NCBI GenBank assembly: GCA_037577475.1
Contig: CM075189.1
Location: 31,953,339 to 32,017,338, forward strand
Reading direction: 5' to 3'
DNA: 64,000 nt
From: Chaunax sp. Z400
Taxonomy: Eukaryota > Chordata > Actinopteri > Lophiiformes > Chaunacidae
This document shows, in pieces, positions 60,895 to 64,000 of this stretch; the first letter of the stretch is position 1, and each line of letters starts with the position of its first letter. The notes under the pieces were generated by a model, which did no database searches, was not told the DNA's origin, and was given only the letters and a program-made list of their open reading frames with translations. Made by a program: the position numbers and the translations under genes.

Positions 60895-61256
60895 CTCACC
60901 AGCTTGCAGTAGTTGATCATACAGGTCAACAGCAGCTGTAACTTTCCTCAAGTTGATTCTTTCCTTCAGAGCCTCCTCGCTCATCTCCTCCAGATGCAGT
61001 GACACAGTCTCTGGCATCAGACACTTCACCAACGCACACACTGTGTGTTACTATGGTTACATGTATCCCCCTTCATGACACACACCTGACAATGTTCTCC
61101 CCACGACCCTCTATGTGTTCACTCAGTATATGTTTGAGCATGTTTCTTACTGGTATATGTGGCTCAGCAAAGTCTTTGGTGAAGAACTTGGGATTGTTGT
61201 TGACGAAGTATTTGGCTGCAGATCTGCCCGACTCCTGGGAGAGAGAGTACAGCTTC

Positions 61257-61291
<35 letters not shown>

Positions 61292-63876
61292 CAGTTACAA
61301 ACTATGCAAAACTGTCTATCCAACATATATCACAACAACAATAGAGATCTATGGTGTAGATCTTCTATGAAGCAAGATTAGTATTCTAGTGAGGGATGTT
61401 GAGCCTAAAGCCAAAGTATTCAATGTCATGAAGGTGACTGGAAACCTAACTTGGTCTGGAGGAGCTTATGTTCAGAGTTTCAGGTTAACATTTGCTTAAA
61501 CAGAGCTGTCCTTTCACAATATTCTCTACAGCGATTATAGACTCCCAGTCAAGGGAATACATTATGTACATATACTTATTGAGGCGTATATTAATAATGT
61601 CACCACAGGAAGCCATGTGATTACAGCAGCACAGACTGTACGCATCACATTGTTTTTTCTTGCCACAGTAACATACATGCATTCAGCTGGCGATGCAGAA
61701 AATAAATGTTCTCCCCATTGGCTGTAGGTAACAGTAACTCTAAATTTGACACAGAACATCATCCATACACTGAACAACTGAAGGCAAAGAGAACACTTCA
61801 GATTATGTTTTCATGCGTCATTCTAATTTGCTGCTTTTACATAGCTGGCATTGCAGTTAATAGAACACCAATTAGAAAATTGACTGGTGTTTTGTTTTTT
61901 TTATCACTGAAAATTTAAAATCAATAAAATTTCTTTCACTTTGAAGTGGTCAAAAACTAAAGTGATTTCCACACATCTTTCATTATGGGAGTGTCAGATT
62001 TAACCGCAGTTTTTGAGTGTAAGGCTTAAAAATGCTGTATCATGTTTAAGTTAAGGAGCTCTACAAAGTGCAGTTGTCACATTATAAATAGACTCTATTA
62101 TAATAGAGTGCATGTAGGAGAAAGATAAATATCCCAACTTATGAATTCTTACGAGACTTTAGTTTTTTTTTCAGGTCAGCTTACAAAGAAAGTCTGGCTC
62201 TGTTGAACTGGCCTCATAGTATATCATACTGTTCATCATGTCTACATCAGTACTGCTTTATGTAATTGTTGTTCACATTGTGTTTGACTACATTTGATAT
62301 GTTCTTCATGTGGTTATTATAAATAAATACATATTTGGTGTTAAAACAAAAAATATTAATCAAAACCATTTGGTAACTTGCAAAATAGAGTAGAGAATTA
62401 ATAATATTAAATTTCTGAATATCTGGCTTAGACTTATATCGGTTTTCATCATTTTGTTTACGGTGTACACAAGGTAAAAGAATTCCTACGTTTGTTTTGA
62501 GTAAAATACTGAACAGAATTTTGATAAGATAATTTATAAGACACAATATATGTACTGTATTCACACAATGCTAGTATCTGACACAAAAAAGACCAAACAA
62601 AAACTTCCAAATGATCATTAAATATTCACACAGGTCCCTAAACATGATACATGACTTCAATAAAAATAGAAATGAAAAATAAGATAATGCTTAATAATGT
62701 AATGTCAGTGTAAAGTTCAACATAGATTAGACGTACAAACTCAGCAGAGGTCCTGGGAGAGAGGTAAGAATCATCCTGGAACTGGTAGGGATATGCTGTA
62801 GAATCCTGAGGGAGAGAGAGAAAAAAGGATAAAACATGCAGACAGACGGATAAGTCAGTGAACATCCACATCTACAGTAGCACCAGAGAGATGTGAAGAA
62901 GCTCTCACCCTGCTGACAGTGGAAGCCAGAGCCTCCAGCACTGCCTCCTTGCTCCTGTTCAACAGGAAGTGAAAATAGTTCAAACTTCTTTATGCAAACC
63001 TTAACACTTGGCTGTCTTAATATAAAAGTGATGGTCTGTTTAAAGAAGCTGCTTTTATATGAGGTTTTCTGACTAACAGGTGAAAGGTGTTGACTGCAGT
63101 GTAAAAAGTACTTAATGTGAGAGTCAATATAGATACATACCATGTTTTCTTCCTGGGTATGACAATAGTCTCTGCAGTTTCTGCAATGACATTGACAGCA
63201 TTGTAATTTAACATCACTAATATGTCTTACAATAAACTATATCTGAAGTCCTCTGTTGGTAGAGGGTGGTTTGGTAAAGTCTGGACGAGCAGATTTTCTC
63301 CTCAATCTAGTCATTTTACAATAAATGCTGGGGAAAAAATCCAATTATTTAATGGATTTTTATTGGCAACAAATCCCACGAGCAGCTGAAAACCAACAAG
63401 ATGTTTAGAATTCTCTCAATACTTCCCAACTCTGTCTAATCCATAAGTGTATAGGTTACAAATGAGACACGAAGGTAGTAAGAGTTAATGTTTAATACAG
63501 GGACATGTCAGCCTGTCTCACAGTGTGGCTCAATGATGTGTTTCTGGACAACAATGAAGACAGAATGAAACTATTATCCTCTGTTTATACAACAACAACA
63601 GCTGTTAGTAGGATCAATTCATTGTGGGTTTTTGTAACCATATAAAGTATCACCATAGTTATTAAGTGTAGCTGTAAACACAAGCTGTGACGGTAAAACA
63701 AGCTTTCTGGAGGATTTAAAATTTAGGATGATCACACTTAGTCTTTGTTTATATTTTGATGTTTGTCTCACACTGTCTGACAAGAGTGTTTCTGTCATGA
63801 CCAATAATCTCATTCCAAATTACCTTTATGAGCTTCTTCAATTTGTTGTCGCAATGCTGTAGTCAAACCAAAACTC
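52131..63876 (-). CDS. ptcd3: Pentatricopeptide repeat domain protein 3 (mitochondrial ribosome-associated), exon 1 beyond the right edge
   Basis: Twenty-two exons (minus): 63824-63876, 63141-63180, 62909-62954, 62737-62805, 61151-61255, 60900-61023, 60587-60690, 60114-60275, 59659-59719, 58720-58802, 58396-58540, 58256-58306, 58082-58171, 57494-57522, 56860-56966, 56540-56618, 54863-54953, 53881-53966, 53617-53762, 53473-53514, 52947-53105, 52131-52176. Matches to PTCD3 run in order: IVIPRKKTW, AVLEALASTVSR, YPYQFQDDSYL, KDFAEPHIP, EEALKERINLRKV, NNAERIFNLLPERD, FNALISA, QPNLLTFNSVLKALKRCG, QDPDD, LELSYKIQSLVEVGENWRLLG, MMEHIDVVLRWYRQLIPS, LLQALDTDSRLDLLPTIWK, MARDKHSPE, ending LESAAEPSD. 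The tail is shorter than the Ser/Asp-rich human end. Role: PPR helical-repeat protein binding the mitochondrial small ribosomal subunit, needed for mitochondrial translation. The targeting leader should be in the unseen exon 1. Confidence 0.94.
60756..60893 (+). repeat. (TG)n microsatellite abutting a ptcd3 5' splice site
   Basis: About 138 bp of TG with CG/CA interruptions. On the ptcd3 strand it is (CA)n starting immediately after the donor GTGAGA of the exon at 60900-61023, with no spacer. Confidence 0.97.
61258..61287 (+). repeat. (GA)n tract serving as acceptor pyrimidine tract
   Basis: On the minus strand this is (CT)n followed by GCAG, the acceptor of the ptcd3 exon at 61151-61255, so the microsatellite itself supplies the polypyrimidine tract. 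Confidence 0.9.
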
Positions 63877-64000
63877 CTGGAAAAAGAAGGTGTGCTTGAA
63901 AAAGGGTTTTTTTGTTAAAGACTTACTTCAGTTCTCTGGTAGACTGAATCAACTTATATATCGTTTAGTTGCATACAGTATGCTATGTAAAATCTGGATT

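Overview
The window is vertebrate nuclear DNA, almost certainly from a teleost fish. It has spliced genes with GT-AG introns of about 70 bp to 3 kb and long CA/TG tracts. It also carries tRNA-derived fish SINEs, L1-like and L2-like LINE remnants and a decayed Tc1-like element. Every gene that can be followed confidently lies on the minus strand, so gene order in the direction of transcription is right to left.

From right to left the genes are as follows. (1) ptcd3 (52131-63876, first exon beyond the right edge) encodes a mitochondrial-ribosome-associated PPR protein; 22 exons are visible. (2) A complete plastin/fimbrin actin-bundling gene has 15 coding exons at 28246-38938 and a probable non-coding first exon and GC-rich promoter near 42.1-42.3 kb. 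(3) A disordered block at 15.2-25.7 kb follows. (4) cnga3, a cone-type cyclic-nucleotide-gated channel alpha subunit, is complete at 7242-13171 (10 coding exons, 679 codons plus stop). (5) A compact five-exon gene at 3674-5604 encodes a 120-residue calnexin-like protein with a signal peptide, the calnexin-type membrane segment and a cytosolic tail, but no lumenal lectin domain. (6) A signal-peptide first exon at 240-305 belongs to a gene running off the left edge.

The 15.2-25.7 kb block is the most unusual region. Two pairs of inverted repeats (15258-15362 with 25577-25690, and 16444-16676 with 24760-24993) are arranged as a nested palindrome. The left arm is interrupted by an L1-like insertion. 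Between the arms lie intronless copies of two ciliary genes, both on the minus strand: a 425-codon open copy of the C-terminal two thirds of drc1, and a broken cluap1/ift38 copy with a mutated start, a frameshift and a large internal deletion. The block also holds a coiled-coil remnant, a roughly 450 bp direct duplication carrying the same exon-like segment twice, other splice-bounded exon-like segments and an 875 bp array of a 32 bp repeat. A 131-codon signal-peptide ORF of unknown family sits within the span of the right arm.

The long intergenic stretch 42.3-52.1 kb is mostly repeats. Inside the Tc1 relic (49190-51013) the front half of the transposase is replaced by a non-transposon segment that looks like a promoter (overlapping CRE and E-box) plus a plus-strand first exon. 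Three long CA/TG tracts each sit at an mRNA-processing boundary: just upstream of a 3' splice site (calnexin-like gene), directly after a stop codon (plastin), and directly after a 5' splice site (ptcd3). Exon boundaries were read by eye from splice consensus, phase continuity and family knowledge; no alignment or transcript data were available.
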